A program made the translations under genes and the position numbers. The notes beneath the pieces are model-generated. The model did no database searches. It saw only the letters and a list, made by a program, of their open reading frames with translations, and was not told the origin of the DNA. From a virus: 47,464 nucleotides of DNA. The stretch lies in IMG/VR virus record IMGVR_UViG_3300048928_000088, positions 1 to 47,464 of that record. One strand, 5' to 3'. Positions 16,595 to 25,875 of this stretch are shown here, one piece after another; within the stretch, counting starts at the first letter, position 1, and every line of letters starts with the position of its first letter.

Positions 16595-17025
16595 CAGTAC
16601 CTCCGGTAATACCCATACGGATAGTTTGATGGCGACTGCCCGCTGATGTACTGGAAGGTGCGGAATGGTGCTGTCGAATTCCAGTAATCCGCTCCATATT
16701 TGGTCTGCATATACCATGCTGAGTTTGCGTTAACGCCAGGCATTTCAGCATGTACACTTACGGAGCCTTCTGATGCGCTGTCTATTCTGCCAACCAGCCC
16801 GGATGGAGACTGCCCATTCGCACCCGAGTACAGAAATGCGATATGGGCAACCAGCATGTTCAGCAGCATTGCACGCACGGCCAAGTCCGACACACGACTA
16901 CAGTCTGTGTTATCGAGATAAATGGTTGCCTGGGTGAAATACTGCTGAAGCAGGGCGTCGTTTAAGGAGGAGAATTCAGGGTAGCGTAGTTTGAAGGCTG
17001 CGGGGTCAAACGTAACGACACCCAT
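16594..17025 (-). CDS. Head-tail connector protein (DUF4054 family)
   Basis: 143 residues: [41 protein letters not shown] is the typical DUF4054/adaptor opening, followed by [16 protein letters not shown] and the conserved [24 protein letters not shown] near the end. It joins the portal ring to the neck. Follows the capsid-region genes on the same strand. Confidence 0.85.
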   Translation of the reverse strand: MGVVTFDPAAFKLRYPEFSSLNDALLQQYFTQATIYLDNTDCSRVSDLAVRAMLLNMLVAHIAFLYSGANGQSPSGLVGRIDSASEGSVSVHAEMPGVNANSAWYMQTKYGADYWNSTAPFRTFQYISGQSPSNYPYGYYRRY

Positions 17026-17037
17026 GCATCACCTCTT

Positions 17038-17385
17038 TTATTTTTGGTCGGCTTTCTTCACGCCAGGCGCTGGGTTGTCCGGGTCCAAACCTTCCAGACC
17101 AGTTTTGGCGCTTTCCAGCTCTTTACCCTGAGCCTTAACGCTGCGCTCATCCTTTTGGATGAATACTGCGTTGTTCTGGATATAGGCTGCATCCTGATAG
17201 GTCGCGATGAACTTATCCATGAAGTCTTTCTCTACCTGGGTGACACCAAAGGCACCTTCAGGAATGGCTCCATCGAGACCACGCAGGGCGGTGGTGGCCG
17301 CCCCGTTCAGAATTACCGTCTTACCGTCCAGGGTAACCTGGAGACCGTTAGGCAGTTTGCAGCCTACGCTTACCATTTCAGCCAT
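17038..17385 (-). CDS. Hypothetical virion protein (115 aa)
   Basis: Begins MAEMVSVGCKLPNGLQVTL and runs through DGAIPEGAFGVTQVEKDFMDKFIATYQDAAYIQNNAVFI, ending in a charged, probably disordered tail. It resembles small proteins found after the DUF2184 capsid gene in related prophages, possibly a head-stabilising or fiber-like component. No domain with a known function is recognised. It lies between capsid and DUF4054 genes and starts three bases after the capsid stop. Confidence 0.65.
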   Translation of the reverse strand: MAEMVSVGCKLPNGLQVTLDGKTVILNGAATTALRGLDGAIPEGAFGVTQVEKDFMDKFIATYQDAAYIQNNAVFIQKDERSVKAQGKELESAKTGLEGLDPDNPAPGVKKADQK

Positions 17386-17388
17386 GAA

Positions 17389-18429
17389 TTAAACTCCCAG
17401 CATTGATGCAAAGGCCAGAGGCTGGCGAATAATCGCGCCCCATGTACCGCCAGTTTTCTTCTGCTTGTACGCAGACAGGTCTACCACTACAGGGTGCGCA
17501 CGCATTTTTTCAGTGAATGCGCAGTAGCCAGTATCCTGACCATCCAGATCGTCAGCAATAAGCTGAACCAACTGACCTGATGCGGTGCTGTACTCAACCG
17601 CAGTAACAACGCGCAGATTAGGGAAGTTTTTCTTCAGCTGGTCTGACACGTTCACGTTGTACATGTTCGTTTTAGTCAGGTTAGCTTCAGACTCTGGAGA
17701 CATCGCCAGCGTCATTTTGCTATCGCGCTCAACATAACCCTTAGTTTGGGTGATCAGCTGCTTATACAGTGCCTGAATGTCGTCATAGACAGCCTGCCCG
17801 TCTTTGGTTGCCCAAGTAGTGCCGCCGCCAGTACCAGTTGCCCCTGGGGTGATTGATGCTGGAAGGTTAGGGTCGTTCAGGATGCCGTAGTTCTTCAGGC
17901 CAGCAACGCCGAAGAAGTAAGACTTGTTCTGGAACTTGTTCAGGGTCAGAGCAGAAGCAGTGTTCAGTTGCTGAGCCCAAGCAATACGGCCTTCACCGTA
18001 GCGGTCAAGCTCCAGTTCGCCCCACTGTGTGATGGTCTGGTACAGGTAGGATTCACGCGCTACCCAGTTTACGTTCGCGCTTACCTGGCCGTTGTTGTTG
18101 TAGTCACCATAGCTTGAGACCTGACCAGTGGATTCTACGACCGGGAATTGCGCGGTCATGGTAGTCCAGTCACCTTTTTTGGTTTCGCCCATGATTTCCA
18201 CCGCTTTCATCGGTGTAACCAGGATGCGAATCAGTTCTGGGTCTACGTAGTTAGTGAAATACCACGGAATGCCTGCGTTGCTGGAAGTTACCAGAGTTGG
18301 CTGGGCATCCATCGCGTATGAGTAGCTATTTGCTACTGCATCAGTCAGGTAAGCTTTGGCTTCAGGAAGGACTACGCCGTAATCCCGTTCAGCCATTGCC
18401 TTATGTTGTAAAAATTCTGCGTTGTTCAT
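17389..18429 (-). CDS. Major capsid protein (DUF2184 family)
   Basis: 346 residues. Motifs of the DUF2184 HK97-fold capsid family include [84 protein letters not shown] and the end [32 protein letters not shown]. Forms the icosahedral shell. Preceded by cement and scaffold/protease genes in the usual order. Confidence 0.93.
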   Translation of the reverse strand: MNNAEFLQHKAMAERDYGVVLPEAKAYLTDAVANSYSYAMDAQPTLVTSSNAGIPWYFTNYVDPELIRILVTPMKAVEIMGETKKGDWTTMTAQFPVVESTGQVSSYGDYNNNGQVSANVNWVARESYLYQTITQWGELELDRYGEGRIAWAQQLNTASALTLNKFQNKSYFFGVAGLKNYGILNDPNLPASITPGATGTGGGTTWATKDGQAVYDDIQALYKQLITQTKGYVERDSKMTLAMSPESEANLTKTNMYNVNVSDQLKKNFPNLRVVTAVEYSTASGQLVQLIADDLDGQDTGYCAFTEKMRAHPVVVDLSAYKQKKTGGTWGAIIRQPLAFASMLGV

Positions 18430-18432
18430 CGA

Positions 18433-18912
18433 TTAGCTCCAGGTGCCCATCTGTACCAGTTCGCCAGCAGCAGCCGCGCTACCGACAACAAATTTAGTTT
18501 CTACATAGCCGGAAATGGTCGCACCAGCCGCGCCAGTGGTTACTGAACCATCAGACAGTTTTGCGAAGATTTTCTGACCAACGGTTGCAGCACCTGCAGT
18601 GCGCACCCAGAAGTCGCCAGCGGTCATCAGGGTCATCTGGAAGCCAGGCTGAATGGTCATTGATGCTTCAGCCAGCCAGGTAGTGATTGATGCCTGGCCT
18701 TCGCGATGAACGAAGCCAGCCGGAACGCCGGTGCCGGTATTGTCTACCACGCCGTTAGTCACCCAACCGAATCGACCAACTACCACGCCATTGGTGCCAG
18801 CTACCAGAGCACCTTCACCCGCGAGCAAGCTTGCCTTAGGGTTTGCAGAAGCGAAGTCACCTTCAACACCTGGTGCCTGCTGCTGATTGATTACACTTTG
18901 AAAGCCGCCCAT
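18433..18912 (-). CDS. Structural cement protein (Gp24 type)
   Basis: 159 residues, small beta-rich protein with LAGEGALVAGTNGVVVGRFGWVT, GFVHREGQASITTWLAEASMTIQPGFQMTLMTAGDFWVRT, matching decoration/cement proteins encoded beside DUF2184 capsids. It is expected to bind the outside of the head and stabilise it. Gene lies immediately upstream of the capsid gene. Confidence 0.83.
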   Translation of the reverse strand: MGGFQSVINQQQAPGVEGDFASANPKASLLAGEGALVAGTNGVVVGRFGWVTNGVVDNTGTGVPAGFVHREGQASITTWLAEASMTIQPGFQMTLMTAGDFWVRTAGAATVGQKIFAKLSDGSVTTGAAGATISGYVETKFVVGSAAAAGELVQMGTWS

Positions 18913-18915
18913 TGC

Positions 18916-20184
18916 TTAGCTCCGTTTCATTTTGGTTGCGCCAGGGAATGCCTTAGCGAAAGAAGTGGTTGCCGCAGAGTCCATACCGATGGTGGTGGCA
19001 GGTTTGCGAGCTTCTGATTTCTGGCTGATCGTGAATTCAACCATTGATTTCAGTGCTGAGGGGTGAACGCCTTTGTGGTTAGCGCCTACAGAGTCGAGGG
19101 CGAAACGGTAGATGTCTTCAGCTGAGTCCATCGCTACCAGGCTTACATCGCCAACGAGAGCGCGAACGCACTCACGAGCTTCGTTTGCCTGACGAATGCG
19201 ACCCATGACATTCTCTTCAGCTTTACGGATTAATACGGCATCCATAGCAGCCTTGTCCTCTTTGTCTTCATCGTCTTCATCTTCGGCTTTCTTGTCCTTT
19301 TTATCGGACTCTTCATCTTCAGCCTTTTTGTCTTCTTTTTTGGACTCGTCTTTATCCTCGTCCATCGCTTTGTCTTTCTTGTCGTCGCGCTCTTCTTTCT
19401 CTTCCTCTTCGAGTTCGAGATTTTTCTTGACCGCTTTTTCGACTTCTTCGAGGTCTGCGTCTTGTGCCAAGAATGGCTTCAGAGCAGCCGCGAGTTGTTT
19501 GGCTTTTGCCATCTCTTTTAGCTCCAGTGATAATGAATCCCCGACAACGACGTCGGATCCGGCTCTGCCCTCTATTACGAGTGCAACGTGGTTCCCGACG
19601 ATATCGCGCATGACGCCATCGTATGGCTGGCCTTCATGTACGCCGGGGGTCATGTCAGCTACATATCTGTAGGCCGACGAAAGCTCTTTCTTCTCGTCTG
19701 TTTCGATTCCAGCGATGGAGTCTGCATCCCAGACGACAAGCGAGTTCTTAAGGTAAGTCCCGTCAAATTCGGCATCAGTACCAGTAGAGCCAACCACAGC
19801 CATCTTCTGAGGGTCTGCGGCAGTAACCGGAATGTGTTCATTGAGGAGCGGGATGTTGTTGAATGTGGTAGCCGCTTTTGCGAGTTCTTTGGGGTCGCGC
19901 AGCAGGTAGTAAACTTTGTCAGGCTGCAGGCCTAACGCTTTGGAATTGGGGATTTCACGGCCATAGTAGGGGCAGATGTTAGCCTTGCTGATTGGCGTCA
20001 GTTCGATGTGCAGACGACCGTCACTGTCAAAGGAACGCACCGTTGCCCTGTCGAATGCCAGAGCTGAGTCACCTGCATAGCCATTGGCATATGCCGCACG
20101 CTCAACCTCTTCTGCCTTTTCTTTTGTATCGAATGGCCCTTCTTTTCCCCAATACCATTTGCCACTTTTTTCATGGACTGGCAT
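18916..20184 (-). CDS. DUF2213 head maturation protein (protease/scaffold)
   Basis: 422 residues. Residues 55-230 are the DUF2213 domain ([64 protein letters not shown]), thought to be a prohead serine-protease relative. Residues 245-325 are an extreme run of Glu, Asp and Lys, a charged coiled or disordered scaffold segment. The C-terminal 90 residues are helical and may contact the capsid. A combined protease-scaffold role is likely. The first 45 residues form an extra small domain ([20 protein letters not shown]). The strongly biased central codons create a long serine-rich shadow frame on the other strand that is not a gene. Confidence 0.86.
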   Translation of the reverse strand: MPVHEKSGKWYWGKEGPFDTKEKAEEVERAAYANGYAGDSALAFDRATVRSFDSDGRLHIELTPISKANICPYYGREIPNSKALGLQPDKVYYLLRDPKELAKAATTFNNIPLLNEHIPVTAADPQKMAVVGSTGTDAEFDGTYLKNSLVVWDADSIAGIETDEKKELSSAYRYVADMTPGVHEGQPYDGVMRDIVGNHVALVIEGRAGSDVVVGDSLSLELKEMAKAKQLAAALKPFLAQDADLEEVEKAVKKNLELEEEEKEERDDKKDKAMDEDKDESKKEDKKAEDEESDKKDKKAEDEDDEDKEDKAAMDAVLIRKAEENVMGRIRQANEARECVRALVGDVSLVAMDSAEDIYRFALDSVGANHKGVHPSALKSMVEFTISQKSEARKPATTIGMDSAATTSFAKAFPGATKMKRS

Positions 20185-20204
20185 GGATTTACCTTTCTTC
20201 AGGC

Positions 20205-20230
20205 AATAAAAAAGGCCGCCCTTAGGCAGC
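20205..20230 (-). terminator. Rho-independent terminator inside the late operon
   Basis: Minus strand GGCTGCC-TAAG-GGCGGCC followed by TTTTTTATT, located just before the DUF2213 gene. As with 10635-10656, it separates a small-gene cassette from the next structural block. Confidence 0.82.
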
Positions 20231-20250
20231 CCGTTTTGTTATTTGGTTAT

Positions 20251-20409
20251 TTAACGTTTAGCTTCTTCCAAAGCAACCAGCACTCTTTCTTTCCATTCTT
20301 CGAAATCAAACATCAGATCGTTTTGCTCAATTGCAGAGTGAAAGAAGTCTCCTTTCTCCAGCAACTCATCAAGGAGAGATATCAGTTTTTGCTCTGTCTT
20401 ATCGGTCAT
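20251..20409 (-). CDS. Small acidic helical protein (52 aa)
   Basis: Reads MTDKTEQKLISLLDELLEKG then a polar link and EEWKERVLVALEEAKR. Two amphipathic helices are likely. No family recognised. It has a weak GGAA-type ribosome site, no stop conflicts, and sits between the small membrane protein and a terminator. The intact frame, acidic composition and phage-like size support a real gene. Confidence 0.55.
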   Translation of the reverse strand: MTDKTEQKLISLLDELLEKGDFFHSAIEQNDLMFDFEEWKERVLVALEEAKR

Positions 20410-20456
20410 AGCTGACTTCCATTTTCTCGCGCCACAATAGCCAGATGGTTATTTTA

Positions 20457-20549
20457 TCACTTTTTAGCCAGTGCAGTGATGACCAGCGTAGCAATAATCA
20501 CTCCGCCAAATATCAATGTCAGGCCTAGCGCCTTGAACACTTCAATCAT
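20457..20549 (-). CDS. Tiny single-pass membrane protein (30 aa)
   Basis: The ATG overlaps the stop of the minor head gene (ATGA) and follows GGAGAGAAA. The product MIEVFKALGLTLIFGGVIIA plus TLVITALAKK is one hydrophobic helix with a basic tail. Too short for most gene finders. Coupling to the head gene and the clean topology make it credible. Function unknown. Confidence 0.6.
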   Translation of the reverse strand: MIEVFKALGLTLIFGGVIIATLVITALAKK

Positions 20550-21361
20550 TTTCTCTCCAGCCCTGGGATGATCGGAGACCATGTGCAGCGGCAGTTGATA
20601 GCCTCACCTGGCAACACCCACTCGCCATCGAGATATAGACCTTTGTCGAGTTCGAACTCTTTTCCGTCCGCCTTAACGTGGGATTGTCTGGGCTCTTTAC
20701 CAGCATGAGAGTGACGCCAGATGCCTTTGGTGATGCCCAGGCTCTTTTGCCTCTCAGACTGGATGACCGCTGTAGCCTTGTTGTTCTGGTCACGTGCGAT
20801 CGTCTCAGCACGCCTGCGCGTAATGCCATATCGCGCCTCAAGCTCATCAGTCAGGTGGCCAAGGTCACGACCGCGGCTGACAGACTGCATCACCATTGTC
20901 TCCACCTGCGTGTGGTACTGCTCAGGTATCGACTTAATCAGGTTGACGTTCTCGTTAATGACGGCCTGCATTGTGTCTTTAAGCTCATCATTCATCGTGA
21001 ACTTAACAGTGAATCCGCCAGCCTTCAGCGCAGAATGAAGCGATACTTCAGTGTTGCGCAGTGTCTTATCGACAAATCTGTCTGCCAGTTTCTTCGCAAG
21101 CTCATTGAACTTGCCCTCCCACTGTTTCCCGAGTTTAGCCAGCCTGCGCTTCAGCTCATTCGCGGGACTGGCATCAAGCGCCATGCTTTCTTTGTATCCT
21201 GCCTCAAGCCAGTACCGGTAAGACTTGTTCATCTCCCTTACCAGCTTGAGCAACTCAGCACGATACCACTCGTGAACTCCGGCGTTAGCCCTGATTGGAC
21301 GAAGGGTTTTCTGGCTCTTCGAATCCTTCTTTGATGGACTCGTTTTCGTAATCTTCGTCAT
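20546..21361 (-). CDS. Minor head protein (SPP1 gp7/Mu F family)
   Basis: 271 residues. The helical N-terminal 160 residues are followed by the conserved gp7/MuF C-terminal domain: RRRAETIARDQNNKATAVIQSERQKSLGI, GIWRHSHAGKEPRQSHVKADGKEF, WVLPGEAINCRCTWSPIIPG. The Cys pair in NCRC is typical. These proteins bind the portal and are ejected or help assembly. The first 77 bases overlap the portal gene in another frame, which is common for this pair. Confidence 0.9.
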   Translation of the reverse strand: MTKITKTSPSKKDSKSQKTLRPIRANAGVHEWYRAELLKLVREMNKSYRYWLEAGYKESMALDASPANELKRRLAKLGKQWEGKFNELAKKLADRFVDKTLRNTEVSLHSALKAGGFTVKFTMNDELKDTMQAVINENVNLIKSIPEQYHTQVETMVMQSVSRGRDLGHLTDELEARYGITRRRAETIARDQNNKATAVIQSERQKSLGITKGIWRHSHAGKEPRQSHVKADGKEFELDKGLYLDGEWVLPGEAINCRCTWSPIIPGLERK

Positions 21362-22817
21362 CTTCAGATTCCATCATGTGGTATGGGCTGGCCTTGTCTG
21401 ACTGGCGCATACTCCTGATCGCGTCGAGGTCGAACACTCCGGCTTCGGCATAGTTCTTGTCAGCCTCGGACTGATGCTTCATGACTTCGGCTTTCTCGGC
21501 TTCTGTAAGCTCATACAGCGGCAGGAACTCGAAGTCGATGTCTGGGTCAATCTCGCCGAATTCGTTCAACTGGAGGACATCCAGCACGGTTTTCAGCGGG
21601 CTCCTGAACAGATTCTCCTGCATGGCGTGAATAGAGTCGTAGAAGACACGTATTTCACCATCAGATGAAGCGTTGAGGCCGTTTGGCGTGATGCCAAGTA
21701 ACTTAACCAGAGGAATGCTTGAAACGGATGCCATCTGCTCCTGTGCTTGTGCCTGGAGGGCATCGACACCGGACAGGCTTGTCACGAACTGGAAGAACTC
21801 TTCGCTGTCCTTATCGACCATGAACATGCCACGGTTGTCTCGAACCTTGTTGAAGAACTCAGCACGCATAAAAAGGTTAGGGTCAGCAACGCCTGACAAG
21901 ACGTTTTGCATGTTCGTCTTCAGGCCGTACACCACAAACGAGTGAACCAGGTCGCTAACGCTGTCGCGCGTTCTTAGCCAATTCTGCACGTATGGCTCAG
22001 CCATCTGGCTAAGTGAGAGTCCGCCGAAGTTATATGCTGCCTTGAGGATGTCCGGAACCTGGCGAGAAATCATTGTCAGCATACGGCTGGCATGAACTGT
22101 GCGCCCCATGACGTACCATTCAGCCGGGTTGAAGAAATCAGGGCTCAATGGGTTGTCGGCGTTATACACGCCCGGGTAAGTCCACATCGCTTCGATAACA
22201 CGGAAGCCATTCAGGCTGCCTTTGGTTATCTTGCGATGGCTGATGTATAGCTTCTTATCCAGCTCATCTGGAACCGTCCAGGCAGAGTTACCGCTCGGCG
22301 TCTTCACGTCGATGTAAATCTGGCCGCGCCCGAAGTAACCATCATGCTCAGCAGCTTCGCGGAACTTCTCGCGCACCTTAAAGCGCTTTAGTGCGTCATC
22401 AAGCTGACGAATCTTGTCGGCCTTATCGTCACCCTCATCTTTTCCGATGTGCTTCAGCTCAATCCATTTGCGCGTCATCTCTTCAGCTATCGTGCCGGTA
22501 ATCTTGCGATATTCCGGCAACTGGGCGAGCTGTGACAGGTATGGATAGCCAGGGAAGCCACCGTAGCCATATGCGGTGATATTTGCTGAGTTGAGGTAAC
22601 TGTAAGGCGTGGAGTCCATCGCCAGTGCAGCTTCACCCACGCTCTCTGGAATCACTCCGGGAGGTGGTGTATAGCGCTCAATCTGACGGAGCACTTCACC
22701 CTCAGACTTTATCCTTTCCTGTTCATTCTGCATCGCCAGCGCATTAGCCAGCGACATGGGCTGTTTTGCCTCTTCCTTTGGAGGCTCAGCTTTTTTCTTT
22801 TTCCAGCGTTCAAACAC
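21285..22817 (-). CDS. Portal protein (DUF1073 family), GTG start
   Basis: 510 residues. DUF1073 hallmarks: YLNSANITAYGYGGFPGYPYLSQLAQLPEYRKITGTIAEEMTRKW, LYISHRKITKGSLNGFRVIEAMWTYPG, YNFGGLSLSQMAEPYVQNWLRTRDSVSDLVHSFVVYGLKT, and LVKLLGITPNGLNASSDGEIRVFYDSIH. Ends in an acidic tail. Starts with GTG at 22817 overlapping the terminase stop. Forms the dodecameric DNA gate of the head. Confidence 0.92.
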   Translation of the reverse strand: MFERWKKKKAEPPKEEAKQPMSLANALAMQNEQERIKSEGEVLRQIERYTPPPGVIPESVGEAALAMDSTPYSYLNSANITAYGYGGFPGYPYLSQLAQLPEYRKITGTIAEEMTRKWIELKHIGKDEGDDKADKIRQLDDALKRFKVREKFREAAEHDGYFGRGQIYIDVKTPSGNSAWTVPDELDKKLYISHRKITKGSLNGFRVIEAMWTYPGVYNADNPLSPDFFNPAEWYVMGRTVHASRMLTMISRQVPDILKAAYNFGGLSLSQMAEPYVQNWLRTRDSVSDLVHSFVVYGLKTNMQNVLSGVADPNLFMRAEFFNKVRDNRGMFMVDKDSEEFFQFVTSLSGVDALQAQAQEQMASVSSIPLVKLLGITPNGLNASSDGEIRVFYDSIHAMQENLFRSPLKTVLDVLQLNEFGEIDPDIDFEFLPLYELTEAEKAEVMKHQSEADKNYAEAGVFDLDAIRSMRQSDKASPYHMMESEDDEDYENESIKEGFEEPENPSSNQG

Positions 22818-24337
22818 TATGCGAGCCTCAAAAGTTCTTCAGATATGCGTAACGGGCCATTGCCATTCTTCATTTCGTCGATGGCATCCATCATCGGATC
22901 TAACTGGTCGTCGTGCGTATTGAAATCAGGGTTGATGGCTTCCATCTCGACGAGGAAGTCGTTAATGAATGGTGCGTTGCTGGGCAGCTTGATATACCCG
23001 GACTCGATGTATCCCTGCACATCCATCAGGCGAGTGTATTTGTCTTTATCACGCTGAATGGCCTTAATAGGGCATATCGCCTTTTTACGGATGTTCTGAA
23101 TGAGCCCGGTACCGGATGACTTATCTTCTATCGCCATGTGGCGTAGTGGTCCGTTCTTGAGGGTTTTGCATTTATCCCAGAATGCCACCGCGCGACGCTG
23201 AAGCTCTTCGGCTTCCCACTTGCCGCGGATCATGTCTATCAGGTAGATGTATCCGTCAGTGCCTAATCCCCAATGTTCGAATACGGAGAAGTCATTGACC
23301 TCTTTTGTTTTCTGCGCAGTATCGCCATAAACGGCTCGCCACTGCATGGTAGGCAATACGGAGTATTCACCGAACCATTCAGACTTGATTAGTCCGCCGC
23401 CTTTGGCTGTTGGTCGCTGTTGGTACAGGGCATTCCATACAAGGGATCCGCGTTGCTTGCACTTCTCAACGAACTCTTGCGGCATGCGTTCAGGGAAAAG
23501 AATTTCACCGGGGTTTCTCAGGTGATACACGTTTCCGTTAAGCTCGTGCACCTCTTCTTTCTCAGCCTCCATAGGGAAGCTGACTACACGCCAGTTTTCA
23601 CCACCCTCTTCTGCCAGTTTGAGTAACTGTCCAGCCAGGTCGCTTTGATGCCAGCGCGTGAGGATGATGACGATGCCATTTATCTTCGGATCAACACGAG
23701 TGAAGAATGTCGTGTCGTACCAGTCCATCACCGCTTCCTGATAGGTTGGAGACGATGCGGTCTTGTAATCTTTCGCGGGGTCATCTATTACCCCGATATT
23801 CATACCCTGTCCGGTGATGCCACCGTTAACGCCAGCAGAGCGATATGAGCCGCCGTGAAGCTCTCCTTTGGCATCAACTGGCTCCCATAGCTCGGTTTTG
23901 TTGATGCCGCCCGCCAGGCTACGCCCTGAAGGTATTTTCACATCAGGGAAAACGTCAGCGTATTTATCGGAGGTGATAATGCGCTTAACGTCACGGCTCA
24001 TTCTGTCTGACAGGTCAGATGAATAGGAGCACGAGATGATATTCCATGATGGATGCTGGCCTAACACGTATGCTGGGAAGCGACGCGAACACAGCTCGCT
24101 CTTTCCAGAACGCGGTGGAGCAAACACCATCAGCCGAGGCATGTTCCCGGCTTTCACTTCATCGAGGAAGTGATCTAACTCTGCGCAGAGCAGCTCGTTA
24201 AACCAGCCTGTTTCGTATTGCGGATTGGTGTACAGAGTGAAGTCGAGAAGGTTTTTACGTGCTGAGCGAATCGCCAGTTCTTTGTGCAACTCATAAATCT
24301 GAGCGTTTCGATTCAAGCTGATTGGAGCGCCTGCCAT
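22817..24337 (-). CDS. Terminase large subunit
   Basis: 506 residues. ATPase motifs: Walker A APPRSGKSE with LMVFAPP before it, Walker B GVIDDPAKD. The C-terminal nuclease domain has VYGDTAQKTKEVNDFSVFEHWG, MAIEDKSSGTGLIQ and the acidic HDDQLDPMMDAID. It is the motor and cutter for DNA packaging. The first 47 bases overlap the small subunit. Whether packaging is cos or pac cannot be told from this sequence. Confidence 0.95.
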   Translation of the reverse strand: MAGAPISLNRNAQIYELHKELAIRSARKNLLDFTLYTNPQYETGWFNELLCAELDHFLDEVKAGNMPRLMVFAPPRSGKSELCSRRFPAYVLGQHPSWNIISCSYSSDLSDRMSRDVKRIITSDKYADVFPDVKIPSGRSLAGGINKTELWEPVDAKGELHGGSYRSAGVNGGITGQGMNIGVIDDPAKDYKTASSPTYQEAVMDWYDTTFFTRVDPKINGIVIILTRWHQSDLAGQLLKLAEEGGENWRVVSFPMEAEKEEVHELNGNVYHLRNPGEILFPERMPQEFVEKCKQRGSLVWNALYQQRPTAKGGGLIKSEWFGEYSVLPTMQWRAVYGDTAQKTKEVNDFSVFEHWGLGTDGYIYLIDMIRGKWEAEELQRRAVAFWDKCKTLKNGPLRHMAIEDKSSGTGLIQNIRKKAICPIKAIQRDKDKYTRLMDVQGYIESGYIKLPSNAPFINDFLVEMEAINPDFNTHDDQLDPMMDAIDEMKNGNGPLRISEELLRLA

Positions 24338-24881
24338 TTCCTAGCTCCTTCAGTTTCTCTTCAAGTAATTCTTCTGACATGTCTGCGTAACGGACAGGGC
24401 CACCATTAGCGCCAGTTATCTCTGTTGCGGTTTGCTCTCTGAATGCCTGGACGTTTACGTGCTTGCCTAACAGTTCAAGGTTCTTCACCTTGTCAGGCCA
24501 TTTGATTTTCTTCAGTAGGGCGGCGCTATCTGCAGATGCCATCTCGACAACATCCATGCCTGACAGCGTTGTACGCCACACCTTAGGCCAGTCTTTAATC
24601 GGCTTAAGTTCGCCATTTGCAAGAAGGATATCCAGCACGTCCATCTGATCGATTTCAGTCAGGCGGCGCAGTACGTAGGCAGCGTCTATTCCTGTCTGCT
24701 CTACGCGCTGTGCTTTTAACTCTGCAACTAATTCCAGGACGTGAGGTTTCGTGAGGTTTTCATATCCAACCTCTTTGGCGGTTCTCTCGCTGTAACCCGC
24801 CCTGATAGCTGCCTGTGTGGCGTTTAAATCTTTCAGGTACTCACGGGCAAACAGCTCTTGTTTGTCGGTGAGCTTTGCCAT
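24291..24881 (-). CDS. Terminase small subunit (Terminase_2 type)
   Basis: 196 residues. The N-terminal helix-turn-helix region KLTDKQELFAREYLKDLNATQAAIRAGYSERTAKEVGYENLTKPHV is the Terminase_2 signature. Binds the packaging-initiation site and hands DNA to the large subunit. Begins after AGAGTAAATAAC. Confidence 0.92.
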   Translation of the reverse strand: MAKLTDKQELFAREYLKDLNATQAAIRAGYSERTAKEVGYENLTKPHVLELVAELKAQRVEQTGIDAAYVLRRLTEIDQMDVLDILLANGELKPIKDWPKVWRTTLSGMDVVEMASADSAALLKKIKWPDKVKNLELLGKHVNVQAFREQTATEITGANGGPVRYADMSEELLEEKLKELGNGRRSNQLESKRSDL

Positions 24882-24893
24882 GTTATTTACTCT

Positions 24894-25151
24894 TTAAGCT
24901 GGTACTACCTTGATTCCCCAATTATCGTCACGGCCAATAATGTCATCGCCTTCACGGTAGAGGATTGATTGTTCGATACTGATTACGTGGTCAAGATTGA
25001 TGAATGTCTCTGCTCCATCTTCCTTCCACAGAGTGGCAAATTGACGCTGATTTTGTCCGCCTGGCTGACAAGGGATACAGAAGTACCCTTCCTCTGTCCG
25101 GCCATCCACATAGTGAACAATTGCCGCAACCCTATCGATTACTTTTGGCAT
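24894..25151 (-). CDS. Hypothetical phage protein (85 aa)
   Basis: Start at 25151 (MPKVIDRVAAIVHYVDGRTEEGYFC) preferred over 25190 because the latter is nested deep in the upstream frame. Middle has a CIPCQPG pair and SIEQSILYREGDDIIGRDDNWGI. Compact beta-rich. No family recognised. Between the terminase small subunit and lysis genes. Confidence 0.6.
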   Translation of the reverse strand: MPKVIDRVAAIVHYVDGRTEEGYFCIPCQPGGQNQRQFATLWKEDGAETFINLDHVISIEQSILYREGDDIIGRDDNWGIKVVPA

Positions 25152-25320
25152 GATATTTCTCTGTTTTGAAATTGAAGCCGCGTTGGGCAATGATATCCGC
25201 TAGTTTCTCGATATGCCTTTCCTTCACAAGGCGAGCATAAACAAGCCCCTTAATAACGGACAGCATCGGCTTTACCCACCATCGCCTTTGGGAAACCACA
25301 GTTAGGTTTAAAGTAGTCAT
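25132..25320 (-). CDS. Hypothetical small basic protein (62 aa)
   Basis: Coupled to the upstream stop by ATGA at 25320. Begins MTTLNLTVVSQRRWWVKPML and continues with a hydrophobic/basic helix VIKGLVYARLVKERHIEKLADII. Overlaps the next gene by 20 bases. Function unknown. Confidence 0.55.
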   Translation of the reverse strand: MTTLNLTVVSQRRWWVKPMLSVIKGLVYARLVKERHIEKLADIIAQRGFNFKTEKYHAKSNR

Positions 25321-25523
25321 CAGCTTGCCGCCATCTGACCGGATGCGATCAGCTTGGTCAGCAGAGCATTGAAGTCTGCCTGTGTTGGTGCTGCAGTAAG
25401 TTGCGCAGTGAATGTCATTTGCTTAACGATGCCTGCGGTGCTTGATGTTGCGGCTACCGGAACATCTGAAGTGCTAGGTACCGTAGTAGGTACACCGCCT
25501 GTAGAAATTACTCGCTGAGTCAT
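25320..25523 (-). CDS. Hypothetical protein (67 aa)
   Basis: ATG follows TAGGAGCTATCC. Ser/Thr/Val-rich first half (ISTGGVPTTVPSTSDVPVAA) and a helical end (PTQADFNALLTKLIASGQMAAS). This pattern recurs in small late proteins of enterobacterial phages, sometimes discussed as head-fiber-like, but I would not assign a role. Bases 25524-25653 hold no gene. Confidence 0.6.
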   Translation of the reverse strand: MTQRVISTGGVPTTVPSTSDVPVAATSSTAGIVKQMTFTAQLTAAPTQADFNALLTKLIASGQMAAS

Positions 25524-25653
25524 GGATAGCTCCTAATCGTCATGTTTGTTCGCATTGGCGCAACGGTTTCTCTGCTTCTCAGTAGTGATTGGTTACTTCC
25601 GTCTGTTCCGGCTTGCCAAGATGTGGATCACGCTCCTTTGAGGGTCACACAAA

Positions 25654-25875
25654 TCATTTAGCGCACAGCTTGTCCCATGTTTCGTTATGGGTGTTTATCG
25701 CTTTAACCGTTCTTGCATCCATTATGTCTGGGTCTTTTCCATGAGTAATGATTGGCCTGAATGCTGTACAGGCATTATCGACGTAGACGTATTTAATCGG
25801 CTGAGTGGTATTTTGACTGGCGCATGCGGTCACGAGCAGCGTCATCAGAAAGAGATTGATTGTCTTGTTCGACAT
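25654..25875 (-). CDS. Rz1-like spanin, outer-membrane lipoprotein subunit
   Basis: 73 residues with a lipoprotein signal: hydrophobic INLFLMTLLVTAC with Cys18 as the acylation site (lipobox LVTAC). The mature part is polar. The gene begins inside the Rz frame and extends beyond it, the classic Rz/Rz1 overlap. With Rz it bridges inner and outer membranes for the last lysis step. Confidence 0.85.
   Translation of the reverse strand: MSNKTINLFLMTLLVTACASQNTTQPIKYVYVDNACTAFRPIITHGKDPDIMDARTVKAINTHNETWDKLCAK

Noticed and set aside
16594-16717. 41-codon N-terminal extension of the gp10-like protein
   Set aside because: Overlaps DUF4054 fully and has no ribosome site; the ATGA start at 16594 is better.
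19196-19672. 158-codon serine-rich frame on the + strand
   Set aside because: Exact antisense of the Glu/Lys/Asp-rich scaffold segment of the DUF2213 gene; the serine runs come from complementing GAA/GAG/GAC codons.
20678-21334. 218-codon + strand frame
   Set aside because: Antisense of the minor head gene, no ribosome site, no phage-like protein features.
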